From the NCBI GenBank assembly GCA_014529385.2, contig CM043971.1, positions 31,573,209 to 31,637,208 on the forward strand: 64,000 bases of DNA, written 5' to 3'. Numbering within the stretch: the stretch's first letter is position 1; each line of letters starts with the position of its first letter. Made by a program: the position numbers and the translations under genes. The notes beneath the pieces were generated by a model, which saw only the letters and a program-made list of their open reading frames with translations, ran no database searches and had not been told where the DNA came from. Positions 47,322 to 59,759 of this stretch are shown here, in pieces. Origin of the DNA: Adiantum capillus-veneris (taxonomy: Eukaryota; Streptophyta; Polypodiopsida; Polypodiales; Pteridaceae).

Positions 47322-48598
47322 GTTCCACGTGTAGAAGACCTATTTGATAAGCTGCAAGGGTCAACCTACTTCAGTAGGATAAACCTAAAAAGTGGCTACC
47401 ATTAAATAAGGATAGTTGATCAAGATATTGTAAAGACCACATTTTGCACTACGTTTGGTCTTTACAAATACATTGTCATGCCTTTTGGCTTGACCAATGC
47501 ACAAGCCACATTTAACCGATTGATGGAGAAGCTATTTAGGCCTCACTGAACCTTTACTCGAGTGTTCTTTGATGATATAATCATCTACTCTAATTCATTA
47601 GACGAACACAAGCAACATCTCCAGGTAATAATTCAAGTCTTACGAGAGAATAAACTTTATATTAATCGAAAGAATACAAGAAAGGATGGACTAATCCAAG
47701 GAATTTACATGAACTAAGAAGCTTTATAGGTATGTGTGCATACTATAGATGCTTCATAGAAAATTTCTCACGAATCGCGGGACCATTACATGACCTAACA
47801 AAGAAAAACGTTAGGTATACATGGCCCACCAAGGAGAACAATGCTTTCAAAAATCTTAAAGAAAAGCTTATCTCTCAACCTGTGCTTACACTACCGGATC
47901 TCTCAAAGCCATTTGAGGTCCACTATGACGCTTGTAGTGATTGCCTTGGATCTGTTTTGCTCCAAGAAGGGCACGCCATAGCCTATGAAACTCAAAGGCT
48001 CGACCCTATTGAGTAAGCTCTAGGCATATATGAAAAGGAACTCCTCATAGTTCTACATGCCTTAGACTCGTGGAAGCACTATTTATTGGGGACTTCTTTC
48101 ATTCTACGAACGGATCACCAAAGCCTTAAGTACTTTATGACGTAGACCAAGCTCTCCGAGAAAAAATGAAGTGGGAAAATTTCCTTTCGCAATTTCATTT
48201 TCATATTGCTCACATTGCTGGCAAGCATAATCAAGTAGCCAATGCACTCTCAAGATGGCCGAGAGTGAATGCGGTTTCCAAAGCAACTCACAATGATCAG
48301 TCTTCTATGATAGATGAGTACGCTATTGATCCCGATTTTAAAGATGTGATTTCAGCCCTTGCACTAGGGAAGAAAGAGGAACCATTTACCTTACAATATG
48401 TTTATCTTCTCTATGGCAATAGACTATGCGTTACTAACTCACTATGTGAGAAGGTAATGTATGAATCTCATGCTCCTCCTTATGCGCGGCATAAAGGCAT
48501 TCAATCTTCCCTAAAAGGGGTAGAAACATATTTCTATTGGCCTACCATGAAAGAAAACATACAAGAGTATGTTTCTAAATGTGTGGTATGCCGAAAGA
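47322..48598 (+). pseudogene. B2: second B-family gypsy pol (RT to integrase finger)
   Basis: Plus-strand relative of B1. RT: VEDLFDKLQGSTYFSRI, YIVMPFGLTNAQATFNRLME and FFDDIIIYSNSLDEHKQHLQ (catalytic D-D). RNase H: MCAYYRCFIENFSRIAGPLH, FEVHYDACSDCLGSVLLQEG, HAIAYETQRLDP and IAHIAGKHNQVANALSRWPR. Linker: SSMIDEYAIDPDFKDVISAL. Integrase finger: H-A-P-P-Y-A-R-H-K-G-I and YVSKCVVCRKM. It is cut at both sides: by the E LTR upstream in RT and by a deletion into an L LTR at ~48,598. It shows the uninterrupted RNase H-integrase linker that T splits in B1, which helped place the T edges. Confidence 0.85.
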
Positions 48599-49912
48599 TG
48601 AGTAATGTCCAATGGTCAAGCCTTAGGTAATATTGGATGCTTGTGGGAAGATTCAAATTTCTTCCCACATCCGTATCTAGGAGGGGGCAAGCCCTTTTAG
48701 TAGGGGATGAGAGAGAAACACACACACACACACACTCTTGTAAGCTCCGTTTACACAAAGGGCATAGTGCATGTAAGCTCCCTAGCCCACTTGCCCCCAA
48801 GGTGCATTCAAATCCTATTGGATGGCCATAGAGGTGAACCAATGAGAATTAGGCTAGAGTAAATTTAGTTTAATTCATTTAAAAACACTTGATAAAAGAA
48901 CCAATAGAAATCAAGCTCTCTAGAAGACTATTGGACAGTCTCCCAAGGGGTCCAATGAGCATTCAACAGCCCAATGGCTTGCCTGATTCCTATTGGCCAG
49001 AAGACTAAGAGGTCCAATGAGAGTTTAATTTCATTATTTAATACCTAAAGCTCTCACAAAAAGGGAAAGGGGGACACATGTCACAAGGTTATCACCTATG
49101 CTTCTTAATTGTCATTGGCTAAGCTTTGCATGGACCAATAGGATGCCAGCATGAGCAACTAGCAAGAGGGGTCTACCAAGAGAGAGAGAGGGGGCTGATT
49201 TTTGCAAGGATTATCACACACACACACACACACACACAATCTCATGTGTGGATTAAAGAAGACTATCTCCTTCTCAAGCTTTAATGGGAAGATCATCATC
49301 CACTCCAAGCTTGTGAGAAGGGAGGCCTACACCAACAACTCTTGGCTTTGTGATGCAAATCCAACCAAGAGCCAAGCTCCAATACATGCTCATCTCCTCT
49401 ACCATGCTAATTATTAAGCTATGCTAAGCTATTAAGAGTGATTATGTGAGGAGACATACTTCTTTCTTGTAAGAATACTCCTTCTTCCTCTCAATCTACT
49501 GAAGGTGTGTGAGATCTTGGGTCTGAAACCGTGAGGGAATTGATGTTGTGTTTTCAAGTGTAAGCTTGGTGGTTTGAAGCTTCCATCTTCACTGCACCAT
49601 CAAGTTATTGAAGGAACACAAAGTATTGTATTGTAAAATGTCTCCATTGATGGGGGAAACCTATAATACAAAGCCTTTTGGAGGGGGACCGGCTCCATGT
49701 AAATCTGGTCCTCAACTGTTGTCAATAGCTTAATTTCTCTCTCTTTTTGAAGTATTATTCATGCCTATCTAACTAGGTGTTATGCTTTTGTTACTCTCTC
49801 CATCCAAGCACTCTTGCTATGCTCATTAGGAATCTATCCTTAATGAAATGCTCACTATGTCTATGTTATTTTCCGCTATGCACAAGTTACTAGACCATTA
49901 AATGTTACATGT
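48599..49912 (+). mobile_element. L-family LTR, plus copy (probable 3' LTR of B2)
   Basis: Aligns with the minus-strand block 10,870-11,800 (see there for shared blocks). It contains two AC microsatellites (48,717-48,735 and 49,216-49,239), an AG run near 49,180, and several ATTGGAC/CCAATGAG segments on both strands. Right edge is at or just before ~49,912, where D coding sequence starts. The left edge is uncertain: integrase sequence of B2 stops at ~48,598 without a polypurine tract, so integrase, tract and possibly the LTR start are deleted. No gene. Confidence 0.55.
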
Positions 49913-51932
49913 ATTCTACTTCATTATTCGTGTGAACACCCTCCAAATCATAGGCCTTGGAAAAATTTGCCGCACAATGGGGATCTTGAATGACCACACC
50001 CCCTCTTGCCTTCTACACAACCCTTCTATAAGTGCCATCAAACCACATGGTAATAGCTTCCTTCAAATCTGGTTCCTCTGCAACATCCTCTTTCACCACC
50101 CTCGGATAGATGGGTAGATCCGCATCCTTGTTGACCAAGATATCCTCCAAATGAGACCTACTCGTATGATCAATTTTAAACTCGAATTCAAGCTCTTGCA
50201 ATTCTAGTACCCATTTCCTTATTCTTCTCCCTGGCTATAGATGAAGACCACTTTAGGCAACAAATTGTCACATGTGAGCACATAAATTTTTTGCACGATT
50301 AAATGCACTTTGAACTTGCGGCAGGCAAAGACCAAGGTCATCACCCACTGTTCAACCTCCATATATGATCTCTCCCCTTGGCTGATCACTCTGCTATCAA
50401 AATAGATTGGTTTGTAGCACTTACCTACCTTTTGCATCAATACCACACCTATAGCAGCCATACCCACACTCATGGCCACATAAAAAGCATCCTCACTGTT
50501 AGGAGGACACACCGTAGGCAACTTACACAATATCTCCTTCACCTTATCAAATGTTACCTGTGCATCTTCAGTCCATCAAAAATCATGAACCTGGTGGCTC
50601 AACTTTTGAAGGGGGTACACATATTGGGAGAGGATCTAGAAGATCCTAGCCAAGTACTTGAGTTTGTGCACAAAAGAAGCCAAACTTGTAGCATCGTGGG
50701 AGGCTCCATCAAAACTGAAGCCTTCACTTTTTTAGGATTGGCTTCAATACCATTCTGTGAGACCACATGGCCGAAAAGATGAGCCGGCGGCTGTGCCAAT
50801 TTGCACTTCTTTGGGTTCAATTGCCCTCCTTCTTCATCTAGTCTTTGGAAACACAACTTCAACTTGGACAAGTGCTCCGCCCTAGAACTATAGCAACCAA
50901 TATCATCCATAAAAACTCTGATGAACTTACCCAGACATGGCCCAAATACCCTATTCATCCAATCCTGAAATGTCGCATATGCATTCACCAATCCAAAAGG
51001 CATCCGACGATAAGCAAAGCACCCCCGTGGTGAGATAAACGTAGTCTTTAATTGGTCCTCCAACACGATACCAATCTAAAAGTACCCTGAAAAACCATCC
51101 ATAATAGAATACCGCTCATGTCCTACAACTTGGTTCAAGATCTCATCCTGAAATGGCAAAGGGTAGTTGGTTCCGCTTGGTAGCAACATTCAATGGTTTA
51201 TAGTCTACACAAACTCTCCACTTCCCGTTCTTCTTTGGGGTAATGAAAACAGGGGAAACCCACTCAGCCTCTTTCATGGGATAGATAATACCTACCTCCA
51301 ATAACTTGTTGATCTCCTGCCACAAAGCCTCCTTTTGAATGTCTCCCAGCTTTCTCAGTTTCTATGCCTTTGGCTTGCATCCGGGCTTAAGAAGAATTCG
51401 ATGTTCCACTCCTTTAGCTCCCCACAAATCCTTGTACTCCGTGGAAAACAAATTAGGATATGATGCACATAGCTTTCTTTTTCCTGCATGGTCAGATCCT
51501 TTCCCAACATATTCTCTACTTCACCAGCTTCCAGACCACAAATCGGAGCTTGCGTCCCTTTAGAGGGTTTAGTAGAGTCAACCATGACTCCAAATAGGTC
51601 CATGTCCAATTTTAGCAGGTCTTCATCACTCTCTTCCTCTTCCACACTACTCGAGCCTTCATCCATAAGTCGACTTCGGCTCATACTCATAGCTTGTAGT
51701 GGAGTTGTCTTGACCATCCTCAGTCCCTGGGTGAAAGCGGCTTTCTCTGGTCTTCAAGTCAAGCACAATTTGCCCGCCATTCTCCAGATCGTGCAAGGTA
51801 AAAACCCATGTTCCCCAATCCTATTTGGCCCCAATTTCCAATAACCACGGCCTCCCCAAAATGATTGGATATGCATTTTCACCTGCTTTCATAACAAAAA
51901 AGTCAATGAGGCCATCAATACCCATAACTTTT
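49912..51932 (-). pseudogene. D: Ty3/gypsy pol fragment with extra RNase H
   Basis: Minus strand, from protease to a second RNase H. Protease end: NAYPIILGRPWLLEIGA (~51,840-51,880). RT: GIIYPMKEAEWVSPVFITPK, GKWRVCVDYKPLN, FAYRRMPFGLVNAYATFQDW, RVFMDDIGCYS (catalytic D-D), LFGHVVSQNGIEANPKK. RNase H 1: MAAIGVVLMQKVGKCYKPIY. Then a linker and a second RNase H: ITMWFDGTYRR, GGVVIQDPHCAAN and LEGVHTNNEVEYM, matching the archaeal-type RNase H (D-G, T-N-N-E-x-E-Y) acquired by the Tat/Ogre-type gypsy branch. Frame breaks occur throughout. It is cut by the F LTR at 51,933 and by the L LTR at ~49,912. Confidence 0.8.
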
Positions 51933-52871
51933 TGTTGGCGGATATGCCGCAACGGACGTCAGCACAGCGAGAACTCACCTAACAAGATTTGTCAGCTAAG
52001 GACGAAGCTCGACCCGCAGGCGCGTGGAAGCAAGCATAGGGTGTCAACCTACACTCGACCGACTCTCAACTAATTCCTACAGAGGTCTCTACCCAATGTC
52101 TAAGCTACAGCCTTCAAGAGTGCATAAGATGAGATTTCCTACAATGCTTTCAAGAGCCAAATACCCATCAAACGTTCTCGAAATGCCACAGAACTTGAAG
52201 GAGACTCTATTAACACCAATAGGTTGCTCTCCCTAAGGTCCATGAACCAAAGTCCCAACCCTAAACACCTGGTGCAAAATCACGTAGGATGTCTGGTCGA
52301 AATTTGCAGGTCGTTGTTTTCGAAAACTAAAGTGTCTAATGTGTAGCTCTACTCAATGCAAACGCGTGGATATGCTGAAATGCGAAAACAGACAACGTAT
52401 GCTCATCGAATCACCAAATGTAGCTCGTGGGTCGAGTTCGCAAAACCAGACCGTACACCCGCAATGTAGGTATTGGCGCATAGCTCTCATCGGGGGCAAC
52501 ACGCTGCACTTCTCCACACTCAATTCCGACCACCGATGCGCGCGTAGCGTCAAGATGAAACTCTTACTCTCTCTCGTACACAGTATGCTCACTCACAGAT
52601 AGAACTTTTTAAAAATGACAAAGGGTTTTTCTTCATTAAGGTCAAAAGTGGTATAAATACCTTACAATCTCAAACCCTAATGTTCCAATTTAACCATCTA
52701 CTCAATCTAAATGTCAAAAATGGGATACAATCCGGAAACTCCTGTAAGCCCCACAATTTACAAAGGTGAAATGTCGGGTTTTCTCAATTAAAGAATAATT
52801 ACAAAAAATACTATTCCGCCGAGCAATCATTCTCCGTAGGGTGTGTCCAGCTGCTAACACTCCCCCCTCCT
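51933..52871 (-). mobile_element. F: 3' LTR and polypurine tract
   Basis: LTR of 927 bp (51,933-52,859). On the minus strand it starts TGTTAGCAGCTGG and ends CCGCCAACA, with TG...CA ends. AGGAGGGGGGAG directly precedes it (plus coordinates 52,860-52,871), a textbook polypurine tract, so this is the 3' LTR of a minus-strand element, namely F. It contains CTCTCTCTC and GGTATAAATACC (~52,650). It inserted in the protease frame of D; the 5 bp at the junction are CTTTT, but no second F LTR was found, so the duplication cannot be checked. Confidence 0.8.
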
Positions 52872-53099
52872 AGTTCATGTCGTCCTCGACATGGTAGTAG
52901 AGTTGCTTCTTCAATGTAGGCTTTCCCTCATCTTTAGAAGGGACTCATATCGCGCATGCTGAGTCAGTAGCGTCGGGCCGAATATATATGTGCTTATGGT
53001 GAAGAAGCCGGTGCAGAAGTCTTCTTCAAAGGCCTGGAGGTGATAAGAAGGCAAAAACATAATCCTCTGATATAGCACATGTATCACCTCGTGAGAAGG

Positions 53100-56000
53100 C
53101 TAAGCAGACAGATCGTATGCACATCTGTATGTATCTTGAAAGAAAAAGATATTGTCTGTCGCCTGGCCTGGTTTGAAGGTTTCGAAGACTGCCAAAAGGG
53201 TTTTACATATTTTTATCAGCGTGATGCAAGATAGGTCAGGCGAGCCAATGAACAATTTGATGGCGCACGTTAGGGTTTTCACCATGTATTGCTCACTCAT
53301 TCTCTCGCCTGCCTTCAAGCCTGGCAGCTTCGGGTAATTGAGCCAAGTGGGTTTTTGGGCTTTCCATGTCCTCATCCTTGGTAGAGGTCAGAAACTGAGG
53401 TTGTCTCTGATCACTTTAGGTGCCTCTACCAAATGGATTAAATATTGTGGATATTTCGTGAGCCATGCCTTTCTCCACCTGGGTTGAGAATCCACTATCA
53501 GCTTGACCCCTTCAGGTTTGGAGATATCTGCTTTGTACAATGACATTGTTGGCTCCTCTTTTATCCGTTTGTTGATAGTAGCAGCTTCATACTTTAGCAG
53601 AGGATATGGGAGAGAAGGCTGTAGCCATTCACGCCGAAGTTTACTGCCATCTATCTTCTGAATAGTCATTGATTTAAACACCCTCTGCTCCCATTCCAAT
53701 GCTTCTTTGGCTGTGTCTCTTATTGCCGCTTCTATGGCCTTCTGCAGCTTTTCTTCTTCTTCTTGTGTCAAATCTTGGGGTTCTTGTGAGGGTCCCGCAA
53801 GGATTTCCTCTTGCATGGTGGTGTCCACTGTATCTGACACATTCTCTATGTCTATTCCTTCCATTGCCGCTGGCCCGGTGCTAAACTGTTGCTCTTCAGT
53901 TTTCTGCTGGCCTTTCAGCTCGTCTATCTGCTATTGAAATGCCCTCTTTGCTTCTTCTGCTTGATCTCCCATGTTCACTAGGAGGTCGTTCAGATCGGCA
54001 TTGATTTTCTTCGCCTCCTCGAGCTTTCTCTTGACGTCTTCATTTTCTGCTTGCCATCTCTGAAACTCTTCGTCCATCTTCTTCTTCACGGCTCTTAGCT
54101 CATTTTGCATGGTTTTGTTCTCTTCTTCCAAGTGGTTTTGCATTACCATAGATCCCTCAGCCAGCATCAGCCTTTGCCTTTTCTCTAGTGTTAACTTCTT
54201 TTGGAGTTCCTTCATTTGTTCTTCATATAAATCAGTCTCTGAAGTCGTGCCAGTCGCTAGCAGCTCGGACTCTGGCCGGAGATGCCCTTAGCTGTTGGAT
54301 GGTCTGATCTTTTACTTTAATATGATCTTTTAACTCTATTACCTCATCTTGTCTTGCCTCATGTTCTATCTCGACTTTTTCCTTGGCATTCCTAAGGGTT
54401 TCAACCTGTTTAGATTCTTCAGCAAGTTGTAGAGTTAGGTTGTCCCTTTCTCTCTCTGCATCTGTCAATGACTTGCTGATTTTCTTGTATTCTTCCTCTG
54501 CTCTTTGAAGTGTGTTTTCTGTTGCCTGATTCTGTCGTTTCATCTCCTGGCATCTTTGTAATGCCATGTCCAGAGTGGCTTGCAGCTCTGTTTGTTTCTC
54601 TATATGCTCTTGGCCTTGTTTTTGTAGTGAGTCGACTTCAACCTTGATCTGAACTTCATTGGTTTTGAGATTATCAATCTCACTCTCCATGGCCATTGAT
54701 CTTGCTCTGAGCCCAGTTAGCTTTTGCATCACCACATCCCAATCATTGGTTGGTGGCTGTAGGTCCACTGTATCGGTGGCCATCTCTTTCAATTCCACTA
54801 ACCGAAGGCTCTACATCTGTTCCTTGGGCCTTGTGCTTGTCAACTCAAAGGCTACCGTAACTACCTCTTCTCGAGAGTAACCCGCAGCTAGTAGATCAAG
54901 AAATATTCTAAAATTCTTCTTTTGGATCTAGCTTCTCCTCTTTTGGTTCAACTTCTTCTTTCTGCTCTTCCTCTTGGCTCTTCTCTTGCTTGGAATCTTC
55001 TTGTTCATCCTCCTTTTGTTGGGTTTGTGGAGGGCTAAGAGGAGGTGGTGATGGGGGTGGGCTGGATTCCCGGCTGGACGGTGGAGTTCCTGGATTTTTG
55101 TTGAAATCTCTGTCGGCCTTGGTCTTTCTCTCTCTTTCTTGGCCTTCTTGCTCTTCTAACATTTTCCGTCTTACTTCATCCACTTCTTCTTTTGTAAATG
55201 GGATATTCGGGATATTTTCTGTCGTAGCATCTAGGATCTCAAAGTTTTTGATGTAGTCTTCGAACCTATCCTGGTGAACCCTTCGAGATGATCTTGACAT
55301 GGCTTCCAGGGATGGCTTCGACAACTCGCTCAGATCTCCCTTGAGTGCTCTTTCGGCTCTGAAGCTTTCCATAAGTCTTTCTAGCCACGCCGCTTTTTGT
55401 GACTTGGTTTCTTTGATCGGCACTTGTAGACTTTCTTTCTTTCCTTTCTTTGGATCTGGCGGCTCTTCTAGCACGGTCTCTAACCGGCGCTTCAAATGTG
55501 TGGCTACTCTGGGTGCCCTGGGAGGTTCTTCTTCTTTATCTTCTTTTAGCTTTAGCCAATCATTCTGTGAGGGAGGTTCAGGCCAGTTTCCCTTGGCATG
55601 CAATGCTCCATAGACCACTTTTGTTATCAGCTCACCAGGTACAATGTAGGTGGGATTTCTGTTCCCCATCTTTACCAGGTTGTCATGGATGTAAGCATCA
55701 TAATTTATCACTTTTGGCTTGCTCTTCTGCATGGCCTAGGTGAAGGCGGTAGCAATGGCTCCATGTGGCATTCTGTATTTTTGTGGTCGCTTTGTACAAC
55801 ATGTGGAAGTATTGATTGTAGAGCTAGCTCATGATAGCCACTTTTGGGTTGGAAATATCTTCAAATGTGTAGTTGTTCTTCTTTTCCAAGTACACCTTGA
55901 CTTCATCTCGCCTCTTTGTCACACTATCTCCTTTGTTTGAGATGTCCAGTGCGGCTGCCACCACCCTCTTTGTGATGAAAATCATGGTATCTGGCTTGCC

Positions 56001-56339
56001 TTGCAGATCAGTGACTTGGGCCACTCCATCTTCCTTCATAGTGGTTACAAATTCCCACACTCTTTTGATGTCAATCCCCACTGGCAAAGCTTCAAAGTAG
56101 TTATGTAGATCCAGCTTCTCCAGGTAATCCCCCATCTTGCTTCTGACAAATTCATTGAGCTCCCGTGGTATCATGGGTAGCTCTACTGCATTTCCTTCAG
56201 GATCTTTGAATACGCCTTGGTAGATTCTCAAATCATTAGACTCTGGCAAATCATCCTGAATCCATGTGCTTGTGGGCTTTAGAGTTCCTTTTGGGATCAC
56301 AAACGGCTCCACTTCTTCTAAGTAGTCTTTTATTGTCAT
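53100..56339 (-). pseudogene. F: long coiled-coil ORF, no pol
   Basis: The only coding region of F, ~3.2 kb on the minus strand, start at 56,337-56,339 (MTIKDYLEEVEPFVIPKGTL). First a globular helical part (to ~55,740) with GIDIKRVWEFVTTMKEDGVA and YKATTKIQNATWSHCYRLH. Then a charged region (55,732-54,908) ending in a P/E/K-rich patch (PPSPPPLSPPQTQQKEDEQE), two long coiled coils (54,798-54,232 and 54,215-53,931), and a helical C-part (53,864-53,100). Frames change at least twice and stops occur near 53,931 and 53,388. There is no zinc knuckle, protease, RT or integrase, so F depended on another element. The plan resembles the extra ORF of A; I do not recognise the family. Confidence 0.6.
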
Positions 56340-56541
56340 CCTCTTCTTCTTTGCAAGTCATTTTGCGGCTGCCATAGATCCTGTTGCACTCAGTAGTCCA
56401 AAGTTAGCGTTTTTTCCATATTAGCTGATAAACTGAGTTCTAACTATCCAAATGACTTGAAAATTGAAAATAAACCTTAAAAGGAACTAGGGAAACTCTG
56501 CATTTGCCCACAGTAGCTTATTGGCTAAAAATTTATCATTT

Positions 56542-56850
56542 ACACATCCTACGCGTAGGATGTCTTCCTTGCCTGTTTTTGGTGAAACTTGGTAGGCTAG
56601 TGGCCCTTGACCTGTGCAACATGGCTATGTGATTGGAATTGGGTTTGGGCATCAAAAAGTGCAATTTTGGGTAGATTTAGACTTTAGGCTCACAAATTGG
56701 GTAGGATGTCCTCAACAGGTGGCAAATGATATTTAAATGGGTTGAAAGTTGATATATAGGCTTCTTGCACCATGTTAATGGCTTCCATGAAGTTAGTTCT
56801 TGCACAGTAGGTCAAAATCATACCGGAGACATCCTACGTGTAGGATGTCT
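56542..56850. repeat. F leader: two palindromes 285 bp apart
   Basis: 56,542-56,565 and 56,827-56,850 are 24 bp palindromes with half-site AGACATCCTACG (first copy begins ACACATCC), one mismatch each. The spacing is 285 bp, the same as in the G1 leader. They lie upstream (minus orientation) of the F ORF just as the G1 arrays lie upstream of its gag-like start. The arm bases CATCC/GGATG differ from CATCA/TGATG in G1 and both arms changed together. Confidence 0.85.
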
Positions 56851-58940
56851 ATTTCATCAAAATGGCTTGAAGTTGGTTTTGTGGGTAGCCCTTAGCATGT
56901 GGAACATGGCCCTGATCTTGGATTTTGATTTGGATAAGCATTTGTGTTGGTAAGAGCATGTGTAGTGTTTTTAGGCTCAAATAGTGCATCTTGGAGGTGT
57001 TGGGGACCAAATGTGATGAGAATGACTTGGAACTTGATATATGAGCTCATGAAGGTGTTATAGAGATATCTCGAACTCAAAAATGCCAGCTGGGGGCCAA
57101 TAATGTCATGTCTATTTTATCATTTTTCACATATGACCCCACAGATAGCTTGGCAATGAGCTCATGAGTATATTGTGCAAGTTTCATGTGATTTGGACCA
57201 GTTTTGGTAGGTTTATGGTCCATTATTGCCTCTATGCTCTGACTTTGCATTTTTTGATGCATATGAGGTCAATTCTTGTCCAAATGTGATGAAACTTGGT
57301 GGCTAGCATGTGCAGGCTATTTAGAAGCTATGTGTGATAAGAGATGTTGAGTTTGGTGCCCAGATTTGGCCTTGAGACTCGTGCCTACCCTAAGCCCCCC
57401 TGAGTCCCTTTTAAGCCCTATTTCAACAAAAAAGTCAAATAGATAGAAAGAAACTCCCTGTGTGGATTTCAGAGCCTCTGAGCCGTTTTCTAACTTTTGG
57501 AGTGCTTTTCGGCGATGAAATTTCTTGATGTTGGTCTCCATAGCTTCACGGTCCCTTGGAGATCCTTGCCATATGGTTTTTGTTGACTTTGGCTTCACGG
57601 AGCTCCATTTGGCAATTCGTCGCTCTAGAAGCACCCGTGGTTGCATTTACATGCCGTCGATGACTTGTGGTGGTCTACCACTATAGGACTTGGTTGTTGA
57701 TGGTCTAGGAAAGCCGCTCGTGAAGTTTGGTGGCAAATGGACATGCGGTTTGGCCGTGAGAGCTATTTGATGCTTTGTGTGTCTGATGTCGTTTCTAAAG
57801 TTTAGTGCTGCTTCGGGTCACCTTATGGCCATGTGGGCTATATAGACTTGTCGAGCATGTCGAGATGCTCCTACCCATGAGTTTTGGTAGCATTTGGGCG
57901 CCTTTCCACCGATTTACCATTTGGTGGCCTCTTGCAGGGCTCTAGAAGTTAGGGTTTTTTCCGATGGTTTTCTACCACCTTTGGGCATTCAAAAGTGGTC
58001 TCCTATGCTAGGTTAAGCCACCAATGAAGTCTCATTGCTTTTGGGTTAGCCGTTAGGTGGCCACTTCTACCTGTAGGTCTCTACTGCTCGCTTCCCGTGT
58101 GAACCCTAGGCTAGTTTTCACGACAAAACATCAAACATACGTGAAAAGCTCAAGGTGGTGAGCCTACCTCTCATGTCTGGAGCCTTTTGGGTGGTCGTGC
58201 ACGTCATAGAAGCCACTGGAAGTCCTGTTCACTGTAGGTGGCAAGAGCTCTCTCTCAAAAGGCAATAGTAGAAATGAGCTTAAAATGAAGTGAAAAAATC
58301 TTATAATGGGGGTGCCCGAACCACTTTCCATGAAATTTGACATTTGCTCCCAACTTCTTGCGAGATGCGGTTTAGACTCAAAAATTTCTTGATTTGGACT
58401 CCATTTGCCCAGTTTCCGAGAAATTTGACGTTTCGGTCAAAATCCGACCAAAACACGCTTTCCGCTCTACTCACATAATTGCACCCTCATTGTGCCATAG
58501 GTTGTCCTATAGTCACTGAATATCCCCATATTTTTTGTTTTTCATTACGACCGTTTTTCACCTGCTTTTTATATTTTTGAAGTTTTTCTGCCGATAATTA
58601 GTAAAATTAAAAAGAAAATAGAAAATCAAACCCAAAAAAACCCCAAAATTCATAATAACTCAAAAACATCACCGCAAAACACTATATACACTCACATGCA
58701 ATTTTTATGGCCGGATTTCTCCGTTTTACCAATATTTTGCCCGAAAAATGGCTATTTTTACCTATTTATACACACCTAGGGGCTTGATTTGGCGTTTGGC
58801 CCCATACACTTGTAGATTCATGCTGTATAAGGGCATATGTACTTAGGTTAGTCCAAAAAATTGCACAATCAAACGACAACCCTCTAAAATAATCGAAAAA
58901 CCTGCCCTTTTTTGCTCTTTTTACCATTGGGTCCGCATTT
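56851..58940. other. Leader/LTR-like DNA of F and G2, no gene
   Basis: No domain-bearing frame. The first few hundred bases continue the F leader style (GTGATGAAACTTGGTGGCTAG resembles the G1 leader around 4,390); a degenerate palindrome half near 57,105 may be a third unit. The rest, up to the G2 polypurine tract, should contain the G2 3' LTR and perhaps F's lost 5' LTR, but no segment matches the F LTR and no clean LTR edges were found. Confidence 0.4.
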
Positions 58941-58967
58941 GAGAATGCCTCCCCCCCTCCTAGCCGA
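58941..58967 (-). promoter_or_regulatory. G2: polypurine tract
   Basis: On the minus strand, CGGCTAGGAGGGGGGGAGG follows a GTCGTCCGGGAGGAC stretch, closely paralleling GTCGAGGACGAC...CTAGGAGGGGGGAG before the F LTR. This marks the 3' end of the G2 internal region. The following bases do not start with TG, so the LTR edge is mutated or a few bases away. Confidence 0.5.
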
Positions 58968-59070
58968 AGTCCTCCCGGACGACAAGGTATCGCCTCGGAG
59001 TATGTGCCGTGCATGCGTTAAAAATTGTACTAATGCTCGGCCGTGTAATGTGGCCCTATAGGATGCATAC

Positions 59071-59711
59071 TCAGTCAATGCATAGAAAAATTAATGTTGT
59101 GCAAGAGGAAGGTATAAGCAAGATGCTTATTGGCATTCGCCGTCGAGGTTTCCTGTTTGTTGTTGATTTGGTCGGCAGATTTTCTTTGCAAGTAAAAGTT
59201 GTAACTCTACCGCTCTCTGTTTGATCGTCTTTCTTGCAAAAGTCGTTTGGTTTGCCGCTACAGTCGATATGGCCATGGGTGTCTCCTGGGAGAGAATTGT
59301 TGTGGCGGAAATGGCCATAGTCTTTGTCTCTTTTGCTTTCCATTTGTAGCTTTGTTTTGGAGGTTTTTGTAGGTTTACTTCTACTTCCACGGTTGTCATT
59401 GTTGTGTTGCTGATGGGCACCCACATTGATCGGTTTGCCGGTTTCATATATAGTGTATGTCTGCATGCTGATGTTGCTTGTACTGAAGGGAGTTCCTGTT
59501 GCTTTGGTTTCGGGATCCAAATGTGAGTCGCATTTAAGTTGTTACTGAGCATTCTCTTTGGGATCCATATTTGTTTTATTCCCTTGGTTTTTGGTTGAAC
59601 TGTGTGCTTCTGTTGACTTCTTCTATTGTATTGTGGTTTGTTTGCCATGTCACCTCTATTCTTCCGCACCCATACTTGTTTGTCGCATGTTGCTAACCTT
59701 GATCTTGGCAC
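59071..59711 (-). pseudogene. G2: W-I/V-P-K repeat tail
   Basis: Minus strand, same frame as the preceding protease and integrase C-terminus. A K/Q/T/N-rich sequence holds repeated motifs: KQVWVRKN, KQIWIPKR, THIWIPKPK and RSMWVPI, with PKGWVPLKN just upstream at ~59,790. Spacing is irregular, tens of residues. There is no other domain. The same type of tail follows the protease in G1 (1-624). It is the C-terminal end of the polyprotein; the polypurine tract is ~100 bp downstream. Function unknown. Confidence 0.6.
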
Positions 59712-59759
59712 TGCGGTTTGTTTGGTTGGAAGTTTGTAGTGAACATGGTAGGCAGTTCC

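Noticed and set aside
56851-58940. Second F LTR upstream of the F ORF
   Set aside because: I looked for the edges TGTTGGCGG and CTGCTAACA and for internal similarity to 51,933-52,859 and found none.
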